Of a stretch of 23,082 nucleotides of DNA, positions 1 to 7,554 are shown in pieces. Position numbers and translations under genes: made by a program. Source of the stretch: RYN-428 sp035551995 (GTDB lineage: Bacteria; Planctomycetota; Phycisphaerae; Tepidisphaerales; Tepidisphaeraceae); the NCBI GenBank assembly GCA_035551995.1, contig DASZME010000039.1, positions 1 through 23,082 on the forward strand, read 5' to 3'. Below the pieces are notes generated by a model, which had not been told where the DNA came from, searched no databases, and saw nothing but the letters and a program-made list of their open reading frames with translations. The stretch's first letter is position 1. Every line of letters starts with the position of its first letter.

Positions 1-1
1 G

Positions 2-1825
2 CCAGGGCTGGAGGAGACCGTCGGAAAAAATCAGCGGTTGTTTGAGCGAGGAAATCCTAAATTGCCGGGGGAGGAAGTGCCTCGGCGTTTTCTGGAGGCG
101 ATTGATTCCACGCCCTACCAAACGCCGTTGAGCGGGCGGCGTCAGCTCGCGGAAGATTTGCTGCGGGACGATAATCCGCTGACGCGCCGAGTGATCGTCA
201 ATCGCATCTGGCATCATCTTTTCGGCCGGGGGATCGTCGGCACGCCGGACAATTTCGGGCGCCTGGGGATGGAGCCGACGCATCCGGAACTGCTCGATTA
301 TCTGGCCACGCGGTTCAAAGATCACGGCGGATCGATCAAAGAGATGATCCGATTCCTCGTCACGTCCAAAACATGGCGGGAAGCGTCGCGGCCAAGCGAC
401 AAGGCTCGCGAGCTCGACCCGGACAACCGCCTGTGGTCGCACGCGCGCGTTCGACGGATGGAAGCCGAATCCATCCGCGATGAGATGCTGGCGATTTCCG
501 GCGCCCTCGCGCCGGAACTGTTTGGGCCGCCGGTGGACGGGAACTCGCCCCGGCGGAGCATCTATGTGCGGGTGCGTCGCAACGCCATCGATCCGTTTCT
601 GCGGGCGTTTGATTTTCCCGAGCCGTTCAGCGCCACGGGCCGGCGCGACGTGACCAACGTGCCGGCACAATCGCTGACGATGATGAATGACGATCACGTC
701 GCGGCGCTGGCCTCGACGTGGGCGACGCGCGTCCTCGCCGACGCGACACTCGCCACCGACCGCGATCGCATTCGTGACATGTTTCTGACGGCCCTGGGTC
801 GCCCGGCTGAGCCGGCGGAGATGAGCCGATTTACCGCGTATCTCGAAGAAGCCAAACGGGTCCGTTCAAAAACGGAAATGCAAGTGGCCGACCTGCGCCG
901 GCGGATCGATGAGGGCCAATCGGCGATCGCCGCCATCTGCCAGCCGATTCGCGGCCGATTGATCGCAAAAGCCGGGACCACGCCGCAGTCGCGGAAAGAG
1001 GACCTTCCCCATCCGATCGGACGCTGGGAATTCAAGACTGATCTACAGGATCTTGCCGGATCGGCGCACGGCCAAGCGAGAGGCGGCGCCCGCGTTCAGG
1101 CCGGCGCCCTGGCCCTCGATCATCACGGCTTTGTCGTCACCCTTCCTTTGAAACAAACAATCAAGGAAAAGACGCTCGAGGTCTGGGTGCAACTCGACGA
1201 TCTGGATCAGCGCGGCGGCGGAGTGATGAGCATCCAGACGCCCGATGGCGCCGTGTTCGACGCCATCGTATTCGCCGAGCAAAATCCGCGGCAATGGATG
1301 GCCGGCAGCAATTTCTTTCAGAGGACTCAATCGTTCAACGCTCCCCCCGAGCGGCAGGCCGACAGGCGCCCGGTGCATCTTGCGATCGCTTACCATGCCG
1401 ACGGGCGCATCGCCGCTTATCGCGACGGCCAGCCTTATGGCGCCCCTTACCAAAGCAGCGGCCCGGTCGAATTCAAGGCGGGCAACGCCGTCATCGGTTT
1501 TGGAATTCGCCATCTTCCCGAAGGCGGCAACAAAATGCTCGGCGGCAGGATTTTGCGGGCGCAGCTATACGATCGCGCGTTGTCGGGCGAGGAAATTCTC
1601 GCTTCGTCGCAGTCGGCGCCGTTTTACGTCGACGACGCGCAGGTCCGTGCCGCGATGACCGAATCCGAGCGGCGGACGATCGCGCAGGACGAAAAACAAC
1701 TTGCCGATTTCCAGAAGCAGCTTTGCGCCCTTGGACCGGTCTCCCCGACCGCCGACGACAAGACGCCCCTGACCGATCTGGCCCGCGCGATGTTCTTATT
1801 CAAGGAATTCATTTACGTGAAATGA
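2..1825 (+). CDS. DUF1553 (PSD1-type) protein with embedded LamG-like domain, 5' end outside window
   Basis: The reading frame is open from base 2, so the true start lies upstream; an internal TTG at 38 is not a convincing start because the DUF1553-typical RGNPKLPGEEVPRRFL segment sits right at it. About 607 residues are visible. The first ~260 residues carry DUF1553 hallmarks (NRIWHHLFGRGIV, DNFGRLGMEPTHPELLDYLA, RRMEAESIRDEMLAISG, and a degenerate ALGRPAEPAEM helix). Residues ~330-520 look like a LamG/concanavalin-A-like sandwich, and the family-typical C-terminal tail ending in FKEFIYVK closes the protein, so the sandwich is inserted before the last helices. Family members are exported and often carry heme-c or DUF1549 domains N-terminally; those would be outside the window. 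The stop overlaps the start of the DUF1501 gene (ATGA), the usual pairing. The biochemical role of the family is not established; a role in polysaccharide turnover is only a suggestion. Confidence 0.92.
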   Translation, partial: PGLEETVGKNQRLFERGNPKLPGEEVPRRFLEAIDSTPYQTPLSGRRQLAEDLLRDDNPLTRRVIVNRIWHHLFGRGIVGTPDNFGRLGMEPTHPELLDYLATRFKDHGGSIKEMIRFLVTSKTWREASRPSDKARELDPDNRLWSHARVRRMEAESIRDEMLAISGALAPELFGPPVDGNSPRRSIYVRVRRNAIDPFLRAFDFPEPFSATGRRDVTNVPAQSLTMMNDDHVAALASTWATRVLADATLATDRDRIRDMFLTALGRPAEPAEMSRFTAYLEEAKRVRSKTEMQVADLRRRIDEGQSAIAAICQPIRGRLIAKAGTTPQSRKEDLPHPIGRWEFKTDLQDLAGSAHGQARGGARVQAGALALDHHGFVVTLPLKQTIKEKTLEVWVQLDDLDQRGGGVMSIQTPDGAVFDAIVFAEQNPRQWMAGSNFFQRTQSFNAPPERQADRRPVHLAIAYHADGRIAAYRDGQPYGAPYQSSGPVEFKAGNAVIGFGIRHLPEGGNKMLGGRILRAQLYDRALSGEEILASSQSAPFYVDDAQVRAAMTESERRTIAQDEKQLADFQKQLCALGPVSPTADDKTPLTDLARAMFLFKEFIYVK

Positions 1826-3297
1826 GTTCAAACAGAAAGCTCGCCATGTTTAACGCTCCTGATCGTTCGCCTCGGTTTTCCCGCCGTCGCATGCTGGAAA
1901 AGTGCTCCACCGGGTTTGGCGCCGTTGCTCTGGCGGCGCTGCTTGGCAAGCCGGCGCTGGGCCAGACGCAGGATTTTTCGACCGGCGCCTTTCTTAAAAA
2001 GCCGCATTACATCGCCAGGGCCAAGCGAGTGATTTTCTGCTTCATGTCCGGCGGCGTCTCGCACGTCGATTCGTTTGATCCGAAGCCCCGCCTCACCCGC
2101 GATCACGGCAAGCCGATGCCGGTCAAAGTTGAACGCACCATGTTCAACAACAACGGCAACATCATGGCCAGCCCGTTCGAGTTCACTCCGTCCGGCAAGA
2201 GCGGCATTCCGGTCAGCGGCATGTTTCCGCATATCGCCGGGGTCGTCGACGAGCTGGCGATTATCCGATCCATGACCTCTTCGGTGAGCGAGCACGCCCA
2301 GGGCAATTTCCTGATGCATACGGGTTTTCCGATCATGGGCTATCCGAGCGCCGGGGCATGGGCTTCGTACGGACTGGGAACGCAAAACCGCGATTTGCCG
2401 GGATACGTCGTTCTTCAGAGCGGCGACGCCGTCCCTCCGCATGGCGGCGTGAGCCTGTTCACCAATGGTTTCTTGCCCGGTCAATTCCAAGGCTCCATCC
2501 TGAAAGCGGATCAGCCGCAAGCGATACACGACATCCAGTCGCGCGATCCGCGTGCGACGCAGGAGCGGCGGCTGGATTTCGTGCGGCAATTCGACGAGCC
2601 GTTCCTCGCTCAAACCGCCGACGACGCGCAGGTCGAAGCCGCGATCCGCAACTCCGAAACCGCCTTCCGAATGCAGATGGCCGTTCCCGAGGCATGCGAT
2701 ATTTCCGGCGAATCCGAACAGATCAAGCAACTCTATGGCCTCGATTCCAACGTTCCCCAGAAAGCCGCCTACGCCCGCCAATGCTTGCTCGCGCGGCGTC
2801 TGGTGGAACGCGGCGTACGCTTCATCGAATTAAGCTGCCTGACCCACAACATCGGCGCCGGCGGCGCGGGCAATCCCTGGGATCAGCACGGCGCCCTTAA
2901 AAAGGGTCACGGCGCCATGGCCAATCAGGTCGATCAGCCTATCGCCGCCCTGATTCAGGATCTCCGTTCGCGTGGGTTGCTGGACGAAACGCTCATCGTC
3001 TGGGCCGGCGAATTTGGTCGAACCCCCTTCTCGCAAGGCAGCGATGGCCGCGATCACAACCCCTATGGATTCAGCGTGTGGATGGCCGGCGGCGGAGTCA
3101 AAGGCGGCTCCGTTTATGGCGCCACCGACGATCTCGGATATTACGCGGTCGAGAATAAATGCACGGTATACGACCTGTGGGCGACCGTCCTGCATCAACT
3201 GGGCGTCGACCACGAACGCCTGACCTACCGTTACGGCGGACGAGACTTTCGCCTCACCGACGTGCATGGGCACGTTCTGACTCCGGTTCTCGCCTGA
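1822..3297 (+). CDS. DUF1501 family protein, Tat-exported
   Basis: 491 residues. The ATG at 1822 overlaps the stop of the preceding gene as ATGA, which argues for translational coupling and for this start; a second in-frame ATG at 1846 is an alternative. Residues 20-25 (SRRRML) followed by a hydrophobic stretch to ~42 and a small-residue cleavage region near ALGQ form a twin-arginine signal peptide, so the protein is probably folded in the cytoplasm and exported. The body has DUF1501 features: FCFMSGGVSHVDSFDPKP near the N terminus, a GEFGRTPF motif, DGRDHNPYGFSVWMAGGGVKGG, and the C-terminal YDLWATVLHQLGVDHERL..RYGGRDFRLTDVHG. The family is related in fold to sulfatase/alkaline-phosphatase-like hydrolases and is nearly always paired with DUF1553 proteins in planctomycetes. 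Substrate is unknown. Length is normal for the family and no damage is visible. Confidence 0.95.
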   Translation: MSSNRKLAMFNAPDRSPRFSRRRMLEKCSTGFGAVALAALLGKPALGQTQDFSTGAFLKKPHYIARAKRVIFCFMSGGVSHVDSFDPKPRLTRDHGKPMPVKVERTMFNNNGNIMASPFEFTPSGKSGIPVSGMFPHIAGVVDELAIIRSMTSSVSEHAQGNFLMHTGFPIMGYPSAGAWASYGLGTQNRDLPGYVVLQSGDAVPPHGGVSLFTNGFLPGQFQGSILKADQPQAIHDIQSRDPRATQERRLDFVRQFDEPFLAQTADDAQVEAAIRNSETAFRMQMAVPEACDISGESEQIKQLYGLDSNVPQKAAYARQCLLARRLVERGVRFIELSCLTHNIGAGGAGNPWDQHGALKKGHGAMANQVDQPIAALIQDLRSRGLLDETLIVWAGEFGRTPFSQGSDGRDHNPYGFSVWMAGGGVKGGSVYGATDDLGYYAVENKCTVYDLWATVLHQLGVDHERLTYRYGGRDFRLTDVHGHVLTPVLA

Positions 3298-3308
3298 AAC
3301 CGATCCGC

Positions 3309-3794
3309 TCATTCGATGCGATAGGAGATGGCGTAAGCAAGTACGCCGAGCAGGCCGAAGACCCAGTAATCCCTCGGCATGACCCACCACCACGACGGCG
3401 CGTGCCACCAGATATGCTGACGGCGAAAGCGGGCGATGCCGAACGCCGGGTTTAGCACGAACCAGAGAAAATCCTCGACGATAAAGAAGAGCACATAGAA
3501 ACTTCCCACCCGCAACTCCATTCCCCACGACCAGGTCGACGTCCGCAGCGCCAATGGAACGTGAACCATCAGCAGCACGAAAATCTGCATCCAGAAATGG
3601 TAGCCGGTGAGCGGCCGCGACCCGTAAAAAAGGCGCGTCCAGCGGTTATCCACCCGCCAGGTCGGCAGGTTTGCGGCCCAACCATGCGGCCCTTCGATTT
3701 CGATCTCCAATCGAGCGAAGACCAGTGCGGTAACGATCAAATAGACGATAAATAGTAACTGACCCAAAGCGCCTCCAACGTTGGCGAAATCCAT
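3309..3794 (-). CDS. Conserved hypothetical four-helix membrane protein
   Basis: 161 residues when started at the ATG at 3794; a longer reading to 3884 adds 30 arginine/proline-rich residues that look like non-coding sequence, so I prefer the shorter form. Four hydrophobic segments are visible (about residues 9-28, 65-83, 97-117 and 142-160). Between helices 3 and 4 lies a striking aromatic/histidine stretch, QHIWWHAPSWWWVMPRDYW, and helix 3 carries an acidic residue (IVEDFLWFVLNP). These look like conserved positions of a real integral membrane family, but I do not recognise it and assign no function. It converges on the DUF1501 gene (11-base gap) and is divergent from mobA. No strong Shine-Dalgarno is seen; a GGGA lies about 10 bases upstream. 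Confidence 0.75.
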   Translation of the reverse strand: MDFANVGGALGQLLFIVYLIVTALVFARLEIEIEGPHGWAANLPTWRVDNRWTRLFYGSRPLTGYHFWMQIFVLLMVHVPLALRTSTWSWGMELRVGSFYVLFFIVEDFLWFVLNPAFGIARFRRQHIWWHAPSWWWVMPRDYWVFGLLGVLAYAISYRIE

Positions 3795-3939
3795 GTTTCT
3801 GTATCCCGGACACTTCGGCCGTGTTCTCGGCGCCGGGCCGCGGGCAAGGCGCCCTCCGAGACGAGAGTGCAACAGGTTATTCAAAAAGTCGCAATTTCAA
3901 GTCGCGTGTCCGAAAGCGCAAATCGCGCATCGCGGGTTG

Positions 3940-3945
3940 TATACT
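3940..3945 (+). promoter_or_regulatory. Candidate -10 element for mobA (possibly leaderless)
   Basis: TATACT lies with its last base 6 bases before the mobA ATG. A transcript starting about 7 bases downstream of this hexamer would begin at or next to the ATG. No Shine-Dalgarno sequence precedes that ATG, which fits a leaderless message. No good -35 hexamer is seen 16-18 bases upstream. Confidence 0.35.
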
Positions 3946-3951
3946 ATGTGA

Positions 3952-4578
3952 ATGTCTCCGCCAATGGACGTCGACTCCTTCGCTTTGGACGCGACGCTCG
4001 CGATCCTCGCCGGCGGCGCGGGAACGCGAATGGGCGGGCCAAAGGGGCGATTGACGCTTGCCGGCCAACCGATTCTTGAATACCTGCTTGACCGTCTCGT
4101 TTGGGCCGGCCCCACGATGCTGATCACCGCGCCCGGTCGCGAACATCCGCCGGGCTGGAGGCGCTTCCACCGCGAAATATCCGATCCCGCCTCCGGCGGC
4201 GGACCGCTTCGTGGAATTCTTACCGCGCTGGAACATCTTCAATCTCCTTATTTAATTGTATTGACGATCGACATGCCCGGCGTGCGGTTGCCGCATTGCG
4301 CATGGCTGCTGCATGCACTGCACAACGATTCGCCACGCCTGGGCGTCATGTCACGTCGACGTATTTTGAACGAGGTTCAGATCGAGCCGTTTCCGTGCGC
4401 ATTGCGGCTTGACGCGATATCCGCGGTCGCCGGGCGATTGTCGCAGGAAAAACGATCGGTCCAGGGTCTGCTCTCCGATCCGGGATTCGTGGCCGTCGAT
4501 CCGCCGGGCGATTGGCCGAACGAGGTCTGGACCAACTTGAATGCTCCTGAAGATTTGGAGCGTTTTTCATGTTGGTGA
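3952..4578 (+). CDS. mobA: Molybdenum cofactor guanylyltransferase (MobA family)
   Basis: 208 residues, close to the ~195-residue family norm. MobA transfers GMP from GTP to molybdopterin-Mo to make the bis-MGD cofactor of DMSO-reductase-type enzymes in the cytoplasm. Seen in the sequence: the nucleotidyltransferase signature LAGGAGTRMGGPKG at residues 19-32, GPLRGI at 84-89, the metal-binding DMPG at 107-110 after a hydrophobic strand, and the C-terminal NLNAPEDL at 195-202. These together fit MobA better than the related CTP or sugar nucleotidyltransferases, although a paralogue such as a MobA-like NTP transferase cannot be excluded. The gene stands alone; no other molybdenum cofactor genes are in the window. 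No Shine-Dalgarno is present and a -10-like TATACT sits just before the ATG. Its stop codon lies inside the first copy of an intergenic repeat. Confidence 0.85.
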   Translation: MSPPMDVDSFALDATLAILAGGAGTRMGGPKGRLTLAGQPILEYLLDRLVWAGPTMLITAPGREHPPGWRRFHREISDPASGGGPLRGILTALEHLQSPYLIVLTIDMPGVRLPHCAWLLHALHNDSPRLGVMSRRRILNEVQIEPFPCALRLDAISAVAGRLSQEKRSVQGLLSDPGFVAVDPPGDWPNEVWTNLNAPEDLERFSCW

Positions 4579-4647
4579 AGCGACCTTGCGTCGCGAAAAA
4601 CGCCCCGCAAGCGGGGCCGCTGAACGCAGAAACGCGCGAGCAACCTG
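4574..4647 (+). repeat. Intergenic repeat family, copy 1
   Basis: Begins with GGTGAAGCGACCTTGCGTCG, overlapping the mobA stop, and after about 25 bases has the hairpin core GCCCCGCAAGCGGGGC, then GCTGAACGCAGAAACG and a CAACCTG end. The same order and spacing (AGCGACCT, ~25 bases, hairpin core, GCAACC-like end) recurs at 5726-5805, and the core plus right end recurs at 4678-4739. It is non-coding, and the 7-base stem with an AA centre could form in RNA or DNA. Confidence 0.8.
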
Positions 4648-4677
4648 ACAACCGCTCTTGAGCGTTTTTGGAATTGA

Positions 4678-4739
4678 TTTCGCGACGCACACGCCCCGCA
4701 AGCGGGGCCGCTAAACGGAGGAACGCTACAGCCACTTGG
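4678..4739 (+). repeat. Intergenic repeat family, copy 2
   Basis: Shares with copy 1 an identical core ACGCCCCGCAAGCGGGGCCG, then CTAAACGGAGGAACGCTACA and GCCACTTGG. It is in direct orientation about 90 bases downstream of copy 1, and it differs in its left part, where CGCGACGCAC replaces the AGCGACCT block. Lies between mobA and the formate/nitrite-family channel gene. Confidence 0.75.
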
Positions 4740-4832
4740 GTTTCGCCAGAAGGATTTACGACGTTGCCGAGTCGTCGGCCATGCGGATTGATCGTTCCGC
4801 ATTCTTGCTTGCCGCTGATACGTTGTCTGCTT

Positions 4833-5687
4833 ATGCCGGATACCGAAGAACAAACCCCCGAACAAGCGGAAAAGGAGGCGATCGAGCATATCAAGGAAGA
4901 GGCCGAGGAACGCTCCGCGCCCAGCGGGTCGGTCGTGTACGAGGCCATCTCCAAGGAAGGCGTCGATGAACTGGACCGCCCCACCTCCGCCCTGGCCTGG
5001 TCCGGACTGGCGGCGGGAATGTCCATGGGATTTTCCCTCGTCACCGAAGGCCTTTTGCGAACCTATCTGCCCGACGCCCATTGGCGGCCGCTGGTCGCGA
5101 AATTCGGATACAGCATGGGGTTTCTCATGGTGATCCTCGGCCGTCAGCAGTTGTTCACCGAGAACACGCTGACGGTCATTCTCCCGCTGCTCAAAGACCG
5201 GAAAATGAGTATTTTCTGGAATGTCGCGCGGCTCTGGGCCGTGGTTCTGGCGGCAAACGTGTTGGGGGCGCTAATATTCGCCGCCGTCATTTCGCACACG
5301 ACCGCCTTTGATCCCGACGTGAAAAATACGTTCGCCGAGTTGGGCCGCGAGGCTATGAGCGCTTCGTTTTGGACGGTGATGCTTCGCGGCATTTTCGCCG
5401 GGTGGTTGATCGCATTGATGGTGTGGCTGTTGCCTTTCGCCGAGTCGTTCCGCGTGCTGGTCATTATTCTGGTGACCTATTTGGTGGCCCTGGGAAAATT
5501 CACGCACGTGGTCGCCGGGTCGGTGGATACGCTTTACATCGTCTGTCGCGGCGAAGTTTCCGTAGGGCATTGGCTGGCGGGATTTTTTGTTCCCGTTTTC
5601 CTGGGCAATGTTCTGGGCGGCGTTCCGCTGGTGGCGATGATCAACCACGCGCAGATCATGGCGGGTAAACCCGTACATGACGCGTGA
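4833..5687 (+). CDS. Formate/nitrite transporter family protein (YfdC-like)
   Basis: 284 residues from the ATG at 4833 (MPDTEEQ); upstream in-frame sequence runs through an intergenic repeat, so it is excluded. The first ~45 residues are a charged cytoplasmic tail, followed by six hydrophobic segments, as in pentameric FNT channels. Family marks are QLFTENT at 106-112 (the conserved LFT-x-NT loop) and KFTHVVAGS at 222-230, with His225 at the position of the central pore histidine of FocA. The acidic N-terminal extension and the FTHVVAGS form resemble E. coli YfdC more than FocA or NirC. FNT channels move formate, nitrite or other small monovalent anions across the inner membrane; the substrate here cannot be read from sequence. 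No Shine-Dalgarno is visible. The gene is bracketed by copies of one repeat family. Confidence 0.9.
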   Translation: MPDTEEQTPEQAEKEAIEHIKEEAEERSAPSGSVVYEAISKEGVDELDRPTSALAWSGLAAGMSMGFSLVTEGLLRTYLPDAHWRPLVAKFGYSMGFLMVILGRQQLFTENTLTVILPLLKDRKMSIFWNVARLWAVVLAANVLGALIFAAVISHTTAFDPDVKNTFAELGREAMSASFWTVMLRGIFAGWLIALMVWLLPFAESFRVLVIILVTYLVALGKFTHVVAGSVDTLYIVCRGEVSVGHWLAGFFVPVFLGNVLGGVPLVAMINHAQIMAGKPVHDA

Positions 5688-5725
5688 CTACAAAACGCCG
5701 ATCAAGATTTATAGCATTTCTCATA

Positions 5726-5805
5726 TTGAAGCGACCTGGAATCGCCCACTCACGCCCCGCAAGCGGGCCCGGTATTAATAAACACAGGAAAGCTACAGCA
5801 ACCCG
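5726..5805 (+). repeat. Intergenic repeat family, copy 3
   Basis: Direct-orientation copy downstream of the channel gene. It has TTGAAGCGACCTGG, then after 26 bases the core ACGCCCCGCAAGCGGGCC, and ends with GGAAAGCTACAGCAACCC. The core differs from copies 1 and 2 by a swap of G and C at its right edge, so it is older or degenerate. Confidence 0.75.
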
Positions 5806-5841
5806 AAAATGCGATAAATGAACTTGGACGACTAACGCGCT

Positions 5842-5973
5842 CTACTCCCTCGCCCGGTAATCCGGGAGAGGGGTGGGGAGAGGGTTTCTTGAAACGATGC
5901 AAGCCGCTTAAAATCCGCGAACTTTCAAGGAAACCGTCACCCTGCCCTCTCCCGGAGTACCGGGCGAGGGTAT
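5842..5973. repeat. MITE-like inverted repeat, two ~48-base arms
   Basis: The left arm (about 5842-5893) reads CCCTCGCCCGGTAATCCGGG followed by AGAGGGGTGGGGAGAGGG and TTTCTTGAAA. The right arm (about 5924-5973) is its reverse complement with few changes (CCCTCGCCCGGTACTCCGGG, AGAGGGCAGGGTGACGG, TTTCCTTGAAAG). The arms are separated by ~30 bases, and each arm contains its own smaller palindrome. There is no coding sequence. Together with repeat copy 3 it fills the 316-base space between the channel gene and glnA (5688-6003); nothing else is visible there. It lies just past the glnA stop, so it could act as a bidirectional transcript end or be a non-autonomous element; no T-tract supports a plain terminator. 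Confidence 0.75.
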
Positions 5974-6003
5974 GAAAAGAACGCGCGTGATCGCGCAAGG
6001 TCA

Positions 6004-7416
6004 TTAGATATCGAAATACATGCAGAATTCATACGGATGCGGCCGCAGCCGAATCGCGTCCACTTCGTTATCGCGCTTGTACTTGATCCAGTAATGAATC
6101 ACGTCGGCGGTGAAGACGTCGCCGTTGAGGAGGAAGTCGTGATCGTCCTCCAACGCGGTCAGCGCTTCATCGAGCGACCCCGGCGCCGAGTGAATCTTTT
6201 CATATTCGTCGGCGCTCAAATGGTACAAGTCCTTATCCAACGGCTCGCCGGGGTGGATCTTATTTTGTATCCCGTCGATGGCGGCCATCATGATCGAGCT
6301 GAACGCGAGGTAGGGGTTGCACGATGAGTCGGGACAGCGGAACTCGATGCGCTTTGTCTCCGGCCGCTCGCTGTACATCGGAATACGAATCGCCGCCGAG
6401 CGGTTACGGCTGGAATAAACCAGGTTCACCGGCGCCTCGTACCCCGGCACCAGGCGCTTGTAACTATTGGTCGTCGGGTTGCACAGCGCGCACAACGCAG
6501 CGGCATGCTTGAGAATTCCGCCGATCGCATAAAGCCCGATCTCGCTCAGCCCGGCATACTTATTTCCCGCGAACAGCGGCTTATTCCCCTTCCACAACGA
6601 AAAATGAACGTGCATCCCCGACCCGTTGTCCTGAAATAGAGGCTTGGGCATGAACGTCACGACCTTGCCATGCCGGGCGGCGACGTTCTTGCACACGTAT
6701 TTATAGAGCATTACGCTGTCGGCCATCGTGATCAGGTCCTGATAGCGCATGTCGATTTCGCACTGCCCGCCCGTCGCGACCTCGTGATGATGCGCCTCGA
6801 CCGGAACGCCAAGCTCGATCAGCGTAGCGACCATCTCGCTGCGGATATTGTGCATGCTGTCCATCGGCGGGGTTGGGAAATAACCCTCTTTCAACCGGAC
6901 TTTGTATCCAAGGTTCGACGGATCTTCGTCGCCCCGGCCCCAGATTCCCTCGCGGCTTCCTACATAATATTTCGCGAAGTTGATTCCCTGGTCGTAGAAC
7001 GCCTGATCGAATATAAAGAACTCGAGTTCCGGCCCAAAATAAGCCGTATCCGCGATCTTCGTGCTTTTCAAAAACGTGATGGCCTTGCGCGCGATCGAAC
7101 GCGGATCGCGGCTGTATTCCTTTTTGGTGATCGGATCGCGCACGTCGCAGATCAAGGAGAGCGTCGTGTGCAGCATGAACGGATCGATTTTCGCGGTGTC
7201 CGCGACGGGAATCAGGAGCATGTCCGATTCATTGATCGCCTGCCACCCCCGGATGCTGCTGCCGTCGAATCCGATGCCGTGGGCGAAGGCGTCGAGCGTC
7301 AGTTCGGTGATCGGCAACGTGGTATGTTGCCACAAGCCGGGAAAATCCATGAAGCGAAGGTCAACGAACTGAACCTGTTTCTCCTGGCAGAGCTTGAGGA
7401 CATCACGAGGGGCCAT
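6004..7416 (-). CDS. glnA: Type I glutamine synthetase (GSI-beta)
   Basis: 470 residues, the usual GSI length. Catalyses ATP-dependent formation of glutamine from glutamate and ammonium as a cytoplasmic dodecamer. Visible motifs: DGSSIRGW at 51-58, FGPELEFFIFD at 127-137 (metal-binding glutamates), KPLFQDNGSGMHVHFS at 258-273, the ATP-site SSRNRSAAIRIP at 335-346, and RIEFR near 356-360. The ~25-residue insertion of GSI-beta enzymes is present around 145-170. Tyr398 in DKDLYHLSADE matches the tyrosine adenylylated by GlnE, so activity may be regulated by covalent modification. The ATG at 7416 is preceded by GGAGAG nine bases upstream. An extended -10 element lies about 40 bases upstream. It follows the Uma2 gene on the same strand with a 138-base spacer. 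Confidence 0.97.
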   Translation of the reverse strand: MAPRDVLKLCQEKQVQFVDLRFMDFPGLWQHTTLPITELTLDAFAHGIGFDGSSIRGWQAINESDMLLIPVADTAKIDPFMLHTTLSLICDVRDPITKKEYSRDPRSIARKAITFLKSTKIADTAYFGPELEFFIFDQAFYDQGINFAKYYVGSREGIWGRGDEDPSNLGYKVRLKEGYFPTPPMDSMHNIRSEMVATLIELGVPVEAHHHEVATGGQCEIDMRYQDLITMADSVMLYKYVCKNVAARHGKVVTFMPKPLFQDNGSGMHVHFSLWKGNKPLFAGNKYAGLSEIGLYAIGGILKHAAALCALCNPTTNSYKRLVPGYEAPVNLVYSSRNRSAAIRIPMYSERPETKRIEFRCPDSSCNPYLAFSSIMMAAIDGIQNKIHPGEPLDKDLYHLSADEYEKIHSAPGSLDEALTALEDDHDFLLNGDVFTADVIHYWIKYKRDNEVDAIRLRPHPYEFCMYFDI

Positions 7417-7456
7417 GTAAGAAATCTCTCCTTCGGCGCGGGCGGTGCGGTGGTTG

Positions 7457-7465
7457 ATTCTAGCA
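7457..7465 (-). promoter_or_regulatory. Candidate extended -10 promoter for glnA
   Basis: On the minus strand the sequence reads TGCTAGAAT, an extended -10 (TGn plus TAGAAT). It would start transcription near 7450 and give a ~33-base leader carrying the GGAGAG ribosome site. A TTGACG hexamer lies further upstream but at ~24 bases spacing, too far for a standard -35. No -24/-12 sigma-54 promoter was recognised in the spacer. Confidence 0.4.
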
Positions 7466-7554
7466 TGGTATCCGAACGGCGTGAGCCGTCAAAACCAGCG
7501 GGTCCGATTGCGCGAAGATGGAGCGGGAGGCGGCGTGGTCGAAGATGACGGCAA

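Noticed and set aside
1294..1821. N-terminal extension of the DUF1501 frame back to 1294
   Set aside because: It overlaps the DUF1553 gene and is Arg-rich with no homology pattern; the ATGA start at 1822 precedes a proper Tat signal.
4602..4716. Two close GCCCCGCAAGCGGGGC copies as the start of a CRISPR array
   Set aside because: Only two local copies, short core, unequal flanks, no regular spacers and no cas genes.
4668..4832. N-terminal extension of the channel protein
   Set aside because: The extension translates repeat copy 2 and has no family match; the start at 4833 gives a normal N-terminus.
7417..7554. Sigma-54 promoter upstream of glnA
   Set aside because: No -24/-12 GG...GC pair at correct spacing was found; only an extended -10 is visible.
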